The notes under the pieces: model-generated | Databases searched by the model: none | The model's input: the letters and a program-made list of their open reading frames with translations, nothing else | What the model was told of the DNA's origin: nothing | Source: Rhodococcus sp. IEGM 1381 | GTDB taxonomy: Bacteria; Actinomycetota; Actinomycetes; Mycobacteriales; Mycobacteriaceae | Assembly: GCF_030056795.1 (NCBI RefSeq) | Contig: NZ_JASHKQ010000019.1 | Span: 1 to 64,000 of the forward strand | DNA length: 64,000 bases | Direction: 5' to 3' | Made by a program: the position numbers and the translations under genes | Shown here: positions 26,047-34,685 of the stretch, piece by piece | Numbering within the stretch: the stretch's first letter is position 1 | Layout of the letters: each line of letters starts with the position of its first letter

Positions 26047-26421
26047 TCATCTGACGACGACTGCACCCTTCATCTGCGGATGGAGGGTGCAGTAGTAGCG
26101 GTAGGTGCCCGGTTCGTCGAAAGTCTGCACGTAGTCTCCGTATCCGAGCATGGGGCTGTGCAGGAGCGTCGAGGCCGCTCCGATACCGACCACGTTGTGT
26201 CCGACGCCGCGATCGGCGAAATGCCACGCCACACTCTGGCCCACGTCGATCGTGACCGATGCCGGAGAGTAGGCCATTCCGGCCACCTGCACGGTGACGT
26301 CGGCGATCGATTCGTCCACCGTCAGCGTCGACGGGTCCTCGGTGCAGCCGGTCGCGCCGAGAACGATCGAGAGCAGGACCATGAGCGTGAATGCTGCCGG
26401 TCCACCGCCGCGAGATGTCAT
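26047..26421 (-). CDS. Cupredoxin-domain lipoprotein
   Basis: A 124-residue secreted copper protein. The signal peptide ends in the lipobox LGATGC (Cys26), so it is anchored to the outer face of the membrane. The plastocyanin/azurin-like domain carries type 1 copper ligands H75 (GVGHNVV), C111, H114 and M117 (YYCTLHPQM). It probably carries electrons or binds copper in the cell envelope; no partner gene is adjacent. It is convergent with glmS, 7 bp between stops, and divergent from nnrD/E. Confidence 0.85.
   Translation of the reverse strand: MTSRGGGPAAFTLMVLLSIVLGATGCTEDPSTLTVDESIADVTVQVAGMAYSPASVTIDVGQSVAWHFADRGVGHNVVGIGAASTLLHSPMLGYGDYVQTFDEPGTYRYYCTLHPQMKGAVVVR
26061..26092. terminator. 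Hairpin inside the 3' end of the cupredoxin gene, possible shared terminator
   Basis: A 9-bp inverted repeat (CTGCACCCT and AGGGTGCAG) with extra CAT/ATG pairing spans the codons for the copper ligands C111 and H114. It lies 21 bp beyond the glmS stop, so it could terminate glmS transcription although it is coding on the other strand. No T-run follows. Confidence 0.4.
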
Positions 26422-26511
26422 CTTTCGAGGCTAACCGCCTACGTCACGGCGCCCTGATCGGACGCACGTAGGCTCGAGGTTCACGCCAGCGGGTAACGAG
26501 AGGACCTCGGC

Positions 26512-27954
26512 ATGCGCGCCTACTACACACCCGAGCAGATACGGAATGCGGAAGCGCCGCTTCTGAATTCCTTGCCCGACGGCGTTCTCATGCGTCGCGC
26601 CGCCTATGGCTTGGCCACTGTCGTGGCAGCCGAGCTCAGGGCGCGCACGGGCGGCGTCGCGGGACGGCGCGTGACGATTCTGGTGGGCACGGGCGACAAC
26701 GGCGGCGACGGTCTGTGGGCTGGGGCCTTTCTGCGTCGACGGGGCGTCTCGGTGTCTGTGCTGCTCCTCGACCCGGCGCGAGCGCATGCCGAAGGGCTGG
26801 AGGCCCTGCGCTCGTCGGGCGGACGGGTGGTGACGCAGTGCGGACCGGCCGACATCGTGATCGACGCCATCGTGGGGATTTCCGGTAGAGGGCCGCTGCG
26901 TCCCGACGCGGCTGCAGTCGTCGCGCAGATTACCGCACCGATCGTGTCGGTGGACGTGCCAAGTGGTGTGGACGCCGAGACCGGTGCTGCTCCGGGTCCG
27001 GCGGTGACGGCCGATGTGACGGTGACGTTCGGCGCGCGCAAGCCCGTCCACGTTCTCGCCGTACCTCGTTGTGGCCGAGTCGAACTGATCGACATCGGGC
27101 TGACGCTTCCAGCATCGGCGATGGCGTCGTTCGAGCCTGCCGACGTCGGGCAGATCTGGCCGATCCCTACCGCCTCGGACGACAAGTATTCGCAGGGCGT
27201 GGTGGGAATCCTCGCGGGCAGCGCGACGTTCCCGGGTGCCGCATTGCTCTGTGTAGGAGCTGCGGTGGCAGCCACCTCCGGAATGGTCCGCTACGTGGGA
27301 AGCGCGGGTGCAGAGGTCGTTTCGCACCATCCGGAGGTGGTCGCCGCCCCGGATCTCGACGCGGCCGGCAGAGTTCAGTCGTGGGTTGTCGGTCCAGGCT
27401 TCGGCACCGACGAGCCCTCGGCGGAGACAGTGCGCCGGGTGCTGGAATCGGATCTGCCGGTCATCGTCGATGCGGATGCGCTGACGATCCTCGCAGGCAA
27501 CGCACAGTGGGTGACCGGGCGCACCGCACCGACCCTGATGACCCCGCACGCCGGAGAATTCGCGCGCCTGACCGGATCGGACCCGGGCCCCGACCGCGTG
27601 GGAGCGGTGCGCGATCTTGCCGCCCGCTGGGGTGTGACCGTGCTGCTCAAGGGACGCGCAACGATCATCGCCGATGCCGACGGCACCACCTTCGTGAGCG
27701 ACGCCGGGGGATCGGCCGCATCGACCGCCGGATCCGGCGACGTTCTCTCCGGAATCCTCGGGGCCTTGCTCGCGTCGGGAATGGCGCCCTCCACCGCGGC
27801 CGCGTGCGGGGCAAAGGTTCACGCGCTCGCCGCAGCCCGCGCGGCACATGGACCAGGCAGGGAGTTCGCGGCACCGGTGTCGGCGAGCCCGCTGTGCGCA
27901 TCCATCTCGGACGCCATCCGCACCGTGCGCTCGCTCACAGACGGATCGAGATAG
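26512..27954 (+). CDS. nnrD: Bifunctional NAD(P)H-hydrate epimerase/dehydratase
   Basis: This enzyme repairs damaged NADH and NADPH hydrates. The 480-residue protein joins an N-terminal epimerase (YjeF_N) domain, seen as GTGDNGGDGLW and DVPSGVDAETG, to a C-terminal ribokinase-like ADP-dependent dehydratase with GSATFPGAALLCVGAA, MTPHAGEFARL and AGSGDVLSGILGALL. The bifunctional form is standard (Rv3433c, E. coli YjeF). The ATG follows a GAGAGGA site. It is divergent from the cupredoxin gene and 72 bp upstream of alr. Confidence 0.95.
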   Translation: MRAYYTPEQIRNAEAPLLNSLPDGVLMRRAAYGLATVVAAELRARTGGVAGRRVTILVGTGDNGGDGLWAGAFLRRRGVSVSVLLLDPARAHAEGLEALRSSGGRVVTQCGPADIVIDAIVGISGRGPLRPDAAAVVAQITAPIVSVDVPSGVDAETGAAPGPAVTADVTVTFGARKPVHVLAVPRCGRVELIDIGLTLPASAMASFEPADVGQIWPIPTASDDKYSQGVVGILAGSATFPGAALLCVGAAVAATSGMVRYVGSAGAEVVSHHPEVVAAPDLDAAGRVQSWVVGPGFGTDEPSAETVRRVLESDLPVIVDADALTILAGNAQWVTGRTAPTLMTPHAGEFARLTGSDPGPDRVGAVRDLAARWGVTVLLKGRATIIADADGTTFVSDAGGSAASTAGSGDVLSGILGALLASGMAPSTAAACGAKVHALAAARAAHGPGREFAAPVSASPLCASISDAIRTVRSLTDGSR

Positions 27955-28026
27955 TTCCAGGTCCCACTCGGGGCACCGGGTGTGTCACGAGTTGTGCCAC
28001 CCTGATCCGTCGTATTACCGGCTCGG

Positions 28027-29217
28027 ATGGCACTATCGAATGTTGTGAGTATCGGCTGCGGTGACGAGAGGACCGGTTCGGGCGCGGTGGCGTCCGTCGA
28101 CCTCGACGCAGTGCGACACAACGTGCACGTGTTGCAACAGTTCGCCGGCGACGCCGCCGTGATGGCGGTGCTCAAGTCCGACGGGTACAACCACGGAGCC
28201 ATCGAGGTTGCACACGCCGCTGTCGCAGCAGGCGTGAAGGGGATCGGCGTCACCACGATCGGCGAGGCCCTCGAACTCCGCGCAGCGGGAATCGGCGTTC
28301 CCGTGCTGGCATGGCTGCATCGAACGGATACCGATTACGATGCCGCGATCAGCGCGCAGGTCGGGATCGGAGTGTCCACGGCTGCCCAGCTCGACGCCGT
28401 GGTGGCAGCAGCGCGCAGAGTCGGTCGCACCGCAGACCTCTCGCTCAAGATCGATACCGGGCTCAATCGCAACGGGGTCGCTGAAGCCGATCTCGATGTC
28501 GTTCTCGACGCAACGGCGGCCGCCGTCGCGGAGGGAACCGTGCACTTGGTCGGCATGTTCTCGCACTTGGCCTGCGCCGACGAACCGGAGCACCCGGCCA
28601 ACGACGCCCAAGCTCAGCGGCTTCGCGACGCAGTCAGCCGCGCCACCCGACGCGGAACGCCTCCCACCGTCGTACATCTGTCCAACTCGGCGGCTACGTT
28701 GACCAGACCCGATCTCTGTTTCGACATGGTCCGTCCGGGTATTGCTCTGTACGGTTTGTCGCCCGTGCCGCAGTTGGGAAAGTTCGGCCTGCAGCCGGTG
28801 ATGACGTTGTCGGCCCAGGTAGCGAACATCAAGAAGGTGAGCAAAGGTGAATCGGTGTCGTACGGATACACCTGGACCGCTCAGGCCGACACCGTGGTCG
28901 CCCTCATCGCGCTCGGATATGCCGACGGCGTCGTCCGCAGTCTCAGTGGGCGGTTCGACGTGACGATCGCAGGTCGGCGTTTTCCGTCGGTAGGACGAGT
29001 GTGCATGGACCAATTCGTCGTCGACCTCGGCGGCGACGGCTCGGGTGTCGCGGTCGGCGACGAGGCGCTACTCTTCGGGCCAGGGGACAGGGGAGAGGCG
29101 CACGCCCAGGATTGGGCAGATGCGCTCGACACAATCAGCTACGAGGTCGTCACCGGCATTCGTGGACGTGTTCGACGGCAGTTCGTCGGCGCGCGCTCAG
29201 GGGAGGCGACGGAATAG
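28027..29217 (+). CDS. alr: Alanine racemase
   Basis: Alr supplies D-alanine for peptidoglycan. The 396-residue PLP enzyme has the lysine that binds the cofactor in AVLKSDGYNHG, the second catalytic base Tyr in SYGYTW, and MVRPGIALYGLSP. The motif KSDGYNHG differs from the common KADAYGHG form at the Gly before His, as also happens in corynebacterial enzymes. I use the ATG; a GTG 18 bp downstream is possible, because the first six residues lack similarity to the family. It leads the run alr, hydrolase, tsaE, in the same order as M. tuberculosis. Confidence 0.95.
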   Translation: MALSNVVSIGCGDERTGSGAVASVDLDAVRHNVHVLQQFAGDAAVMAVLKSDGYNHGAIEVAHAAVAAGVKGIGVTTIGEALELRAAGIGVPVLAWLHRTDTDYDAAISAQVGIGVSTAAQLDAVVAAARRVGRTADLSLKIDTGLNRNGVAEADLDVVLDATAAAVAEGTVHLVGMFSHLACADEPEHPANDAQAQRLRDAVSRATRRGTPPTVVHLSNSAATLTRPDLCFDMVRPGIALYGLSPVPQLGKFGLQPVMTLSAQVANIKKVSKGESVSYGYTWTAQADTVVALIALGYADGVVRSLSGRFDVTIAGRRFPSVGRVCMDQFVVDLGGDGSGVAVGDEALLFGPGDRGEAHAQDWADALDTISYEVVTGIRGRVRRQFVGARSGEATE

Positions 29218-29220
29218 ATC

Positions 29221-30240
29221 ATGCGCGGATTGCTGGAGAGTATTGCAATTGTGGTGCGCGAGACGGCGTTTCGATCCAACAAGGACCCGCTGGCCACCGA
29301 GAACCTCGATCTCATGGATGCGGACCGCGGCAGTATCGTCACCGCGGACGACGGTGTGCCACTGGCGGTGCGCGAAGTCGGCCCGACCGACGCCGAGCTG
29401 ACCGTCGTCTTCGTGCACGGCTACTGTCTGCGCACGTCGTCCTGGCATTTTCAGCGTCGTGCACTCGAACAGCAATGGGATTCGTCGGTTCGCATGGTCT
29501 TCTACGACCAGCGCGGCCATGGTCGCTCGGGGGTGCCGAGCTCGGACAGCTGCACGATCGGCCAGCTGGGCCTCGATCTGGACGCGGTGATTCGCTCGGT
29601 CGTGCCCAAGGGGCGCATCGTACTGGTCGGTCACTCGATGGGTGGAATGTCGATCCTGTCCATGGCACGGCAACGGTCGGATGTGCTGCGCCAACGAGTC
29701 ATAGGAGCGGTGCTGATCTCGACGACCGCTGCCGGTCTCGCACAATCCGGGGTCGGTCGTAGTCTGCAGAATCCGGCGGTCGACGCGTTCCGCCTCGCAG
29801 TCCGGACCTCGCCCGGCTTCGTACAGTTCGGCCGTGGTGCCGTGCGCGCACTCATCTCACCGATATTGCGTGCGGCGTCCTACGGAACCAGGGTGTCCCC
29901 GCGTTTGGTGGCATTCTCCCAGTCGATGATCGACGACACCTCGGTTGTCACGATCGTCAATTTCCTCGAGACACTCGAGTTGCACGACGAGTCCGAGGCT
30001 CTCGTGGAATTCGAGAACATTCCGGTGTCGGTGGTGTGTGGCGACGAGGATTGGATCATTCCGTTCGCCAGTTCCGAGGCGCTGGCTCAGGCCCTGCCAC
30101 GTTCGGAGATGGTGCGCGTCCGGCAGGGCGGCCATCTGGTTCAGCTCGAATTTCCGGAACAGGTCAACGGCGCGATTCTCCGGCTCGTGGCCCGAGCGTC
30201 GGAAGCGGCAGGCAAGAAGCGACGGTGGGGCGTTGTTTGA
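29221..30240 (+). CDS. Alpha/beta hydrolase
   Basis: A 339-residue alpha/beta hydrolase. The oxyanion region is FVHGYCLRTSSW, the nucleophile elbow is GHSMGG, the acid is probably the Asp of CGDEDWIIP, and the His is in GGHLVQLE, so the triad looks intact. The N-terminal 40 residues are an extension without a clear signal peptide. The ATG is 3 bp after the alr stop and follows a GGGGAGG site inside alr, so it is coupled to alr. Its stop is next to the tsaE start. Esterase, lipase or epoxide-hydrolase-like activity cannot be distinguished. Confidence 0.85.
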   Translation: MRGLLESIAIVVRETAFRSNKDPLATENLDLMDADRGSIVTADDGVPLAVREVGPTDAELTVVFVHGYCLRTSSWHFQRRALEQQWDSSVRMVFYDQRGHGRSGVPSSDSCTIGQLGLDLDAVIRSVVPKGRIVLVGHSMGGMSILSMARQRSDVLRQRVIGAVLISTTAAGLAQSGVGRSLQNPAVDAFRLAVRTSPGFVQFGRGAVRALISPILRAASYGTRVSPRLVAFSQSMIDDTSVVTIVNFLETLELHDESEALVEFENIPVSVVCGDEDWIIPFASSEALAQALPRSEMVRVRQGGHLVQLEFPEQVNGAILRLVARASEAAGKKRRWGVV

Positions 30241-30241
30241 C

Positions 30242-30742
30242 GTGCTGTTGACACTGCCGGTGGAAGCCGAATTGGTCACTGCCGCAGACACTGCCGAGTT
30301 CGGCGCACGGTTGGCGAACGTTCTGGTGGCCGGTGATCTGGTGATTCTCGACGGTCCGTTGGGCGCAGGAAAGACAGCGATGACCAAAGGTATTGCCGCA
30401 GGTCTCGGCGTGCAGGGACGAGTGACGTCTCCCACCTTCGTCATCGCCCGTGAGCATCGGCCCGGGCCGCGGCCGCATGGTTTACCGCCGGTTGCGCTCG
30501 TGCACGTCGATGCCTATCGGCTCGGGATGACCGGACAATCGGCACTCGACGAACTCGATGCTCTGGACCTGGACACCGACCTCACCGATGCGGTGGTCGT
30601 GGTCGAATGGGGTGAGGGTCTGGTCGAAAAACTGACAGACGGACACGTCTCGGTTCGGTTGGCGCGCGATCCGGAATCGGATGTTCGACGCGTGACGGTG
30701 AGGCGCGTGACCACCACGTCGGCTCCGGCTGACGTTCGTTGA
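30242..30742 (+). CDS. tsaE: tRNA threonylcarbamoyladenosine biosynthesis ATPase TsaE
   Basis: TsaE is the ATPase partner of TsaB-TsaD in making t6A37 of ANN-decoding tRNAs. The 166-residue protein has the Walker A motif GPLGAGKTAMTK, then SPTFVI, HVDAYRL and VVVEWGE, all typical. I use the GTG next to the stop of the hydrolase gene, with GGTGGGG at about 11 nt; a TTG 9 bp upstream is the alternative. The C-terminal Thr/Arg-rich tail is short. tsaE, tsaB, rimI and tsaD follow one another in the same direction. Confidence 0.93.
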   Translation: MLLTLPVEAELVTAADTAEFGARLANVLVAGDLVILDGPLGAGKTAMTKGIAAGLGVQGRVTSPTFVIAREHRPGPRPHGLPPVALVHVDAYRLGMTGQSALDELDALDLDTDLTDAVVVVEWGEGLVEKLTDGHVSVRLARDPESDVRRVTVRRVTTTSAPADVR

Positions 30743-30780
30743 TCGGGTACCGGGTGCGCGGCCGAATCTCCGTCGACGCG

Positions 30781-30786
30781 TAACCT
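30781..30786 (+). promoter_or_regulatory. Putative -10 box for leaderless tsaB mRNA
   Basis: TAACCT lies 8 nt before the tsaB GTG with no ribosome-binding site between. A promoter here would make tsaB-rimI-tsaD partly independent of alr-tsaE. Confidence 0.5.
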
Positions 30787-30794
30787 GAACCCTC

Positions 30795-31463
30795 GTGCTT
30801 GTACTTGCCGTCGACACCTCGACCCCCGCCGTCACCGCAGGTGTGGTGCGCCTGACGGAGGCCGCCGGTGCTCCGGTCGAAACCCTCGCCACGCGGGTTC
30901 GGGTGGACGCGAGGTCGCACGCGGAGATCCTGACGCCCAACATTCTCGAGTGCCTCACGGAGGCCGACATCACCGCGGCCGACCTCGATGCCGTCGTCGT
31001 CGGCGTCGGACCCGGCCCCTACACCGGGTTACGGGTGGGCATGGCGACGGCAGCGGCGTTCGGTGACGCACTCGGGGTGCCGGTGTACGGCGTATGCAGC
31101 CTCGACGCCATTGCGGCCGATGTCGCAGAGCCCGGGACCCTACTGGTGGTGACCGATGCGCGTCGTCGCGAAATCTATTGGGCGCGTTACGAAGCGGGAG
31201 TCCGCACCGCGGGTCCCGATGTGATCGCGCCGGCTGACCTGAATCATTTCGGAGCCGATGCGGTCGCGGGCTCCGCTCCGCATGCCGCGCAATTCGACGT
31301 TCCGATTCGCGATGTGCAGGCACCGTCACCGGCCGGTTTGATTCAGGTCGCCGCGGCCGATATCGCGAGCGGAGTCGTCCCGGGTCCTCTCGTTCCGCTG
31401 TATCTACGCCGGCCCGATGCCAAGACGCTCGCCGAGCGCGCCGCGGCGAAGGCTCGGCAATGA
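30795..31463 (+). CDS. tsaB: tRNA threonylcarbamoyladenosine biosynthesis protein TsaB
   Basis: TsaB is an ASKHA-fold scaffold protein that binds TsaD and TsaE. The 222-residue sequence opens VLAVDTSTPAVTAGV and has the diagnostic VVGVGPGPYTGLRVGMATA. The start is GTG, probably leaderless. Its stop overlaps the rimI ATG (ATGA). The tail ends LAERAAAKARQ. Confidence 0.95.
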   Translation: MLVLAVDTSTPAVTAGVVRLTEAAGAPVETLATRVRVDARSHAEILTPNILECLTEADITAADLDAVVVGVGPGPYTGLRVGMATAAAFGDALGVPVYGVCSLDAIAADVAEPGTLLVVTDARRREIYWARYEAGVRTAGPDVIAPADLNHFGADAVAGSAPHAAQFDVPIRDVQAPSPAGLIQVAAADIASGVVPGPLVPLYLRRPDAKTLAERAAAKARQ

Positions 31464-31951
31464 CGGTGTCGATCGAGCCGATGACCGTGCAGGACGCTCC
31501 ACGGTGCGCGTATCTCGAGGCGGTGCTCTTCGAGGGAGACGGCCCGTGGACCGAGGATCTGTTCGTTGCGGAACTGGCGGCGCCGCACATCCATTACGTC
31601 ACGGCGCGAGAGAACGGCGAGATGATCGGCTACGCGGGTGTCGCCCTGTTGGGGCAGCCGAGCCGCGGCGCGTTCGTGGTCGGCGAGTCCGAGGTCCACA
31701 CCATCGGAGTCGATCCGGCTCACCACCGTAGAGGGATCGGCGGACGACTGCTCGACGAGCTACTCCGGATAGCCGACGAGCACGGCGGACCGGTCTTTCT
31801 CGAGGTCCGCACTGACAACGAGCCTGCTATCGAGTTGTACAAACGCGAGGGGTTCGAGATCGTGGGGACCAGGGCCAAGTACTACCAGCCGAGCGGAGTC
31901 GACGCGTTCACCATGCGTCGGCCGGAACGAACCGAAGGATCAGCCCGATGA
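31460..31951 (+). CDS. rimI: Ribosomal protein S18-alanine N-acetyltransferase
   Basis: A GNAT-family acetyltransferase of 163 residues, RimI by sequence and by its place between tsaB and tsaD. The acetyl-CoA pyrophosphate loop is visible as VDPAHHRRGIGGRLL, and the active-site region is VRTDNEPAIELYKREGF. RimI acetylates the N-terminus of S18, and mycobacterial homologues act more broadly. It overlaps both neighbours by 4 bp, which indicates translational coupling through tsaB-rimI-tsaD. Confidence 0.93.
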   Translation: MTVSIEPMTVQDAPRCAYLEAVLFEGDGPWTEDLFVAELAAPHIHYVTARENGEMIGYAGVALLGQPSRGAFVVGESEVHTIGVDPAHHRRGIGGRLLDELLRIADEHGGPVFLEVRTDNEPAIELYKREGFEIVGTRAKYYQPSGVDAFTMRRPERTEGSAR

Positions 31952-32982
31952 TCGTCATGGGTATCGAAAGTTCCTGCGATGAAACGGGAGTCGGGATCGT
32001 CCGGTGGAACGCTGGACAGTGCGAGCTGCTGGCGGACGAGGTGGCATCGAGCGTCGACGAGCATGCCCGTTACGGCGGAGTGGTGCCCGAGGTGGCGTCA
32101 CGGGCGCACCTCGAAGCCATCGTGCCGAACATGCGGCGAGCTCTGGCGACGGCTGACATCGATCGTCCCGACGCCGTCGCGGTGACGATCGGGCCGGGAT
32201 TGGCCGGGGCGCTGTTGGTCGGGGTCGCTGCTGCGAAGGCATACGCCGCAGCCTGGGGCGTGCCCTTCTATGCGGTGAACCATCTCGGGGGACACGTCGC
32301 AGTCGACACGCTCGAACACGGTCCGATGCCGTCGTGTGTCGCCCTGTTGGTATCCGGTGGGCATACTCATCTGCTGCACGTCGACGATTTGTCTCGGCCG
32401 ATCGCCGAACTCGGAACGACGGTGGACGACGCCGCTGGAGAGGCCTTCGACAAGGTCGCGCGACTACTCGGATTGGGCTACCCGGGCGGGCCTGCTCTCG
32501 ATGCTGCTGCGCGCGAGGGTGATCCGTCTGCGATCGCGTTTCCCCGAGGAATGACCGGCCCTCGTGATGCCCGGTACGACTTCTCGTTCTCCGGAGTCAA
32601 GACCGCGGTCGCTCGATTCGTCGAGGCCAGGCAACGCGCCGGCGATCCTGTTCCGGTAGCTGACATCGCCGCATCGTTTCAGGAGTCCGTCGCCGATGTG
32701 TTGACGATGAAGGCGGTTCGTGCGGCCACCGACGTCGATGTCGACACGATCGTTCTCGGCGGGGGTGCCACGGCCAACTCGCGTATCCGGTCGTTGATCG
32801 AAAGTCGTTGTGCCGAGCAGGGGTTGAGACTTCGGATACCGAAGCCGCGGCTGTGCACGGACAACGGTGTGATGATTGCAGCGCTGGGTGCACATCTCGT
32901 CGCCGGCGGCGCTGCGCCGTCTGCGCTCACCGCAGTGACCGATCCCGGTCTGTCGGTTGCGACCAGTCAGGTCCCCGGCTGA
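31948..32982 (+). CDS. tsaD: tRNA N6-threonylcarbamoyltransferase TsaD
   Basis: TsaD transfers the threonylcarbamoyl group to A37 of tRNA. The 344-residue ASKHA enzyme shows MGIESSCDETGVGIV, the metal-binding His pair in NHLGGH, VSGGHTHLLHV, and the C-terminal metal Asp in CTDNGVMIA. The length is normal. The ATG overlaps the rimI stop. The last 16 bp overlap, tail to tail, with the stop end of the Hsp70-like gene on the other strand. Confidence 0.96.
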   Translation: MIVMGIESSCDETGVGIVRWNAGQCELLADEVASSVDEHARYGGVVPEVASRAHLEAIVPNMRRALATADIDRPDAVAVTIGPGLAGALLVGVAAAKAYAAAWGVPFYAVNHLGGHVAVDTLEHGPMPSCVALLVSGGHTHLLHVDDLSRPIAELGTTVDDAAGEAFDKVARLLGLGYPGGPALDAAAREGDPSAIAFPRGMTGPRDARYDFSFSGVKTAVARFVEARQRAGDPVPVADIAASFQESVADVLTMKAVRAATDVDVDTIVLGGGATANSRIRSLIESRCAEQGLRLRIPKPRLCTDNGVMIAALGAHLVAGGAAPSALTAVTDPGLSVATSQVPG

Positions 32983-34685
32983 ACGTCCGGAACGGGCTCG
33001 GAGGTTCGCGGCGCAGCCGTGTCCTGTGAGGTGCGGGGTTCGACGCTCTCACCGGACACCGCAGGCGGTGGCGACCAGACGGTCGGCGGAGGGGTCAGTT
33101 CCGGAGTGGGATCGGAGCCGCGGACGACCGTCGTCGGAACCGTGATCGATTCGGTCGGTTCCACAGCGCTGGGTTCCACACTGCTGGGTTTCACACTGCT
33201 CTGTGGCACCGCCTCGGCGGAGGGTTGCGGTGTCGGTCCGGGGCTGAGCTCGGTGGGGCCGGACGGCGTTGTCGGACCGGGGGTCTCGCCCACATCGGGG
33301 TTGGTGGGCTCGATTGGCAGGGTGGTGGTCGGTGCGGGCGTCGTGGGCTCGGGAGTGACCGGTGTCGGCGGCACGACGGTGATACCAGTGCCTGCTTCGG
33401 GTGACGACGACTCCGGCGGCGGACCGACCGGCCATTCGATGCGCGGGAGGTCGGGAGCAGGTCGCAGCGTCGGCGTGGTGGTCGGTGCGGTGGACATGGT
33501 GAGTCCGGACGAGGAATCCGTCGACTGCACCGTGGTTGCCGCGGGGCCGACGGGATCTCCCGAGCTACGGGTGGAGGTCGACGTGTCACCGGGCGAGTAA
33601 CCCTCGGCTACTTCTCGTCCCGCGTCGCCGGAGCCCGCGACGGGGTTTGTCGCGCTGCCGGCAGGGGACACGCTCGGGTCGTCTGCCGGCGTCATCGTCT
33701 GCAGGCCGTAGGCGAGCACCAATCCGCCCGCGACGACGGCGGCAGCTATCGCTCCCGAGTAGCGACTCATCCGGCCTGCGGTTCGGCGTGCAGCCGAGAC
33801 CAGTGGGTAGTCGTTGTCGGTCACCGACGCGGCGACCACAGCCGCTCCCACGGCGAGCACGGCGTCGGGTTCGGGAAGGCGAATGACGCGCGCATGGAAC
33901 ATGTCGGTGATGGAAGAGGCCAGCAGCGGGATGTGGGCTCCGCCGCCGATGAGCACGATGGCCTCGGGTTCGTGAGTGCTCTCGTCGAACACCCTGCGGA
34001 CGAACAGGGCTGCTTCGCGCAGGAGCGGCGATGCAGCGGTCTCGAATGCACTGCGGTCGATGGTCAGCGGTACCCCGCTGTAACGCTCGATCCGGACTTC
34101 GTCCTCGCGGGAGAGCTGTTCCTTGATCGATCGGTACCGTGCCGATCCGATTCCGCGGTCGTCGCGAATGTCGTCTCGGAGGTTGTCGCGGGTCATGTCC
34201 TGGACGAGATTCTTGACGAGAGCGTCGAGTGCATTGCCGCTGACGATGTCCGACCGGTCATGCGCCGACACCGTTCCAGCCGTTCGGTCGGTGACGGTGA
34301 CCGACAGGCCCGACGCACCGAGATCGACCAGTGCGATCGTGTCGTAGCCGTCTATCAGGCCGGTGGTGGCCAGGTGCGCAACTGCCGCCGCGGATTCGGG
34401 CACCAGCCGAACGTCGCGAGTGGTGTGCGTCAACGCGTCGCGAATTCCCGCGGCGTGCTCTTCGGTGCGGTAGGTGACGGCGATCGCGTCGGGAGGTCGA
34501 TGCCCGGGAATCAGCGATGCCATGAGCTCGATGGCAGAGGTAACGAGCTCACCCATGTCGGTGTTCGCCTGGCGATCGGCCGATACCGTCCGGTACTCGA
34601 CCGTGCGACTGCCGTCGATGTCGACAGTGACGAGGGCTGCGCACACGACCTCGGATCCGGTGGATACTCCCACTCCTACCCGCAT
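32967..34685 (-). CDS. Hsp70-like membrane protein with long Pro/Ser/Thr-rich tail
   Basis: A 572-residue protein with a divergent Hsp70/actin-type ATPase domain, about residues 1-330: phosphate-1-like VGVGVSTGS, connect-like VPESAAAVAHL, phosphate-2-like ALVDLGASGLSVTVTD, and adenosine-site-like VLIGGGAHIPLL. A membrane helix near 345-365 (AIAAAVVAGGLVLAYGL) is followed by about 200 residues of Pro/Thr/Ser/Glu low-complexity sequence that should lie outside the membrane. There is no substrate-binding domain, so it is not a folding chaperone like DnaK. The ATG follows a perfect GGAGGTG. It lies between tsaD and groES. The function is unknown; envelope sensing or scaffold roles are guesses. 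Confidence 0.75.
   Translation of the reverse strand: MRVGVGVSTGSEVVCAALVTVDIDGSRTVEYRTVSADRQANTDMGELVTSAIELMASLIPGHRPPDAIAVTYRTEEHAAGIRDALTHTTRDVRLVPESAAAVAHLATTGLIDGYDTIALVDLGASGLSVTVTDRTAGTVSAHDRSDIVSGNALDALVKNLVQDMTRDNLRDDIRDDRGIGSARYRSIKEQLSREDEVRIERYSGVPLTIDRSAFETAASPLLREAALFVRRVFDESTHEPEAIVLIGGGAHIPLLASSITDMFHARVIRLPEPDAVLAVGAAVVAASVTDNDYPLVSAARRTAGRMSRYSGAIAAAVVAGGLVLAYGLQTMTPADDPSVSPAGSATNPVAGSGDAGREVAEGYSPGDTSTSTRSSGDPVGPAATTVQSTDSSSGLTMSTAPTTTPTLRPAPDLPRIEWPVGPPPESSSPEAGTGITVVPPTPVTPEPTTPAPTTTLPIEPTNPDVGETPGPTTPSGPTELSPGPTPQPSAEAVPQSSVKPSSVEPSAVEPTESITVPTTVVRGSDPTPELTPPPTVWSPPPAVSGESVEPRTSQDTAAPRTSEPVPDVQPGT

Noticed and set aside
26431..27849. 472-codon frame antisense to nnrD
   Set aside because: Antisense shadow of a certain gene, extremely rich in Arg, Gly and His.
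28027..29217. Altered PLP motif (KSDGYNHG) as a sign of an inactive alanine racemase
   Set aside because: Corynebacterial racemases also have Asn before the His, and all catalytic residues are present.
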